Shown piece after piece: positions 4,962 to 5,866 of a stretch of DNA of 5,866 nucleotides. The DNA lies in the NCBI GenBank assembly GCA_003520965.1, contig DOTU01000317.1:1-5866 (forward strand). Direction: 5' to 3'. How positions within the stretch are numbered: position 1 is the stretch's first letter; the number at the start of each line of letters is the position of its first letter. The translations under genes and the position numbers were made by a program. The notes below the pieces were generated by a model. That model saw only the letters and a program-made list of their open reading frames with translations. It was not told where the DNA came from and ran no database searches. Origin of the DNA: Candidatus Zixiibacteriota bacterium. GTDB lineage: Bacteria; Zixibacteria; MSB-5A5; UBA10806.

Positions 4962-5866
4962 ATGAGGTACTGGGCGCAGTTTCGAGGTGTAGTGCTGATA
5001 CTCTTGGTTGGAGTAATATTCGCTCTTGTCGGGATGATCATTGGCTCGAATCTGTCAATTCCCGATAAACTAAAGGCCGAACCTCAGCGCTCATTGCGGA
5101 ACGATAATTCCGCAGATATTGCACCTACCAATGGGCACTCCCCGTTTGTTAGTGTTGCCGAAGCGGTAAGGCCGGCTGTTGTCAATATTTCGGCCGAATC
5201 GGTGACTGAGGATAAATACCATAACTTTATGGATGATGACTTTTTCAAGCGGTTTTTCGGCCTTCCGGATAATCGGACGCCGAATCAACCCCGTATGCGA
5301 CGGTCAGAATCGCTTGGCTCGGGATTCATTTTCTCCAAAGATGGGTATATATTAACGAATAATCATGTGGTCGAGGGAGCCGAAAAGGTAACCGTAACTC
5401 TTTCAGACCAAAGAAGTTACAAGGCAGATGTGATTGGCGCCGATAAAGAAACCGATGTAGCCGTGCTTAAAATTAGCGCCGATCATGAACTTCCAATAAT
5501 TTCACTGGGTGATTCTGATTCCATTTTGGTAGGCGATTGGGTAATGGCAGTGGGAAACCCATTTCCTAATTTAGGCCTTGATAGAACCATTACCGTAGGA
5601 GTTGTGTCCGCTAAAGGACGTCAGGGGCTCACATTTGGGGGCGACAATCCGTCGTATCAAAATTATATCCAAACTGACGCATCCATTAATCCCGGAAACT
5701 CCGGGGGGCCGCTTGTAAACCTGCAAGGCCAAGCGATCGGCATTAACTCGGCGATTGCCACACCAACAGGGGGTAATGTCGGCATAGGCTTTGCTGTTCC
5801 CATCAATATGGCTAAGGACGTGTCTGAGCAGCTCGTGCAGGGCGGCAAGGTCGTACGAGGCTATTT
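4962..5866 (+). CDS. htrA: Membrane-anchored HtrA/Do-family serine protease (3' end outside window)
   Basis: The first 301 codons of a Do-family periplasmic serine protease are present, with no stop before the window ends. ATG at 4962 follows AGGAGG (4948-4953) at an 8-base gap. The N-terminus MRYWAQFR is positively charged and precedes one hydrophobic segment (about 9-29) with no clear signal-peptidase site, so it is probably an uncleaved anchor with the protease facing the periplasm. The trypsin-like domain runs from about 64 to 295, with His135 (TNNHVV), Asp165 (TDVAVLK) and Ser247 (NPGNSGGPL). Between VVNIS and GSGFIF lies an LA loop of about 40 residues carrying DDDFFKRFFG, the pattern usual in DegP/DegQ-type Do proteases. 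The last visible residues (KVVRGY) mark the junction to the first PDZ domain; PDZ number is unknown. It pairs divergently with the HtrA gene at 3137-4513 but is clearly a different subtype. Confidence 0.95.
   Translation, partial: MRYWAQFRGVVLILLVGVIFALVGMIIGSNLSIPDKLKAEPQRSLRNDNSADIAPTNGHSPFVSVAEAVRPAVVNISAESVTEDKYHNFMDDDFFKRFFGLPDNRTPNQPRMRRSESLGSGFIFSKDGYILTNNHVVEGAEKVTVTLSDQRSYKADVIGADKETDVAVLKISADHELPIISLGDSDSILVGDWVMAVGNPFPNLGLDRTITVGVVSAKGRQGLTFGGDNPSYQNYIQTDASINPGNSGGPLVNLQGQAIGINSAIATPTGGNVGIGFAVPINMAKDVSEQLVQGGKVVRGY

Noticed and set aside
1..5866. CRISPR array, insertion sequence, integrase site or toxin-antitoxin module
   Set aside because: No regularly spaced repeats, no transposase or recombinase frames, no terminal inverted repeats, and no paired small genes were seen.

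Overview
This window carries five protein genes. Two of them are cut by the window edges. Base composition is moderate, with AT-rich intergenic DNA, good Shine-Dalgarno sites and conventional sigma-70-like promoters. A FISUMP-domain lipoprotein fused to a fibronectin-III-like domain, plus secreted HtrA proteases, suggests a Gram-negative-type bacterium of the Fibrobacteres-Chlorobi-Bacteroidetes sphere or a related candidate phylum. That placement is an inference from domain content, not from a marker gene.

Layout, left to right: (1) 1-119, minus: the first 39 codons of an ABC transporter ATPase, cut inside its Walker A motif. (2) 120-486: non-coding, ending in a strong 11-bp hairpin that probably terminates the next gene. 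(3) 487-1491, minus: a 334-residue lipoprotein with an FnIII-like domain and a complete FISUMP domain. (4) 1492-1782: a divergent intergenic region with a plausible promoter for the next gene. (5) 1783-3060, plus: a PLP-dependent Cys/Met-metabolism enzyme of the methionine gamma-lyase / cystathionine gamma-synthase type, starting at GTG. (6) 3076-3112: a bidirectional hairpin terminator between convergent genes. (7) 3137-4513, minus: an exported HtrA protease with two PDZ domains and almost no LA loop. (8) 4514-4961: an AT-rich divergent regulatory region. (9) 4962 to the window end, plus: a second HtrA/Do-family protease with an N-terminal membrane anchor and a long LA loop, cut after the protease domain.

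The most coherent unit is the divergent HtrA pair, two architecturally different envelope quality-control proteases. The 448 bp between them hold a near-consensus promoter for the rightward gene, a weaker one for the leftward gene, two sites of identical geometry (TTTTGG-N5-CCAAA) placed upstream of each promoter, and a separate perfect 17-bp palindrome. This looks like co-regulation of the pair by a dimeric regulator that is not encoded here. The ABC, FISUMP and PLP-enzyme genes look like independent transcription units. I see no mobile element, CRISPR array, RNA gene or clearly new multi-gene system; the rest reads as ordinary chromosome.
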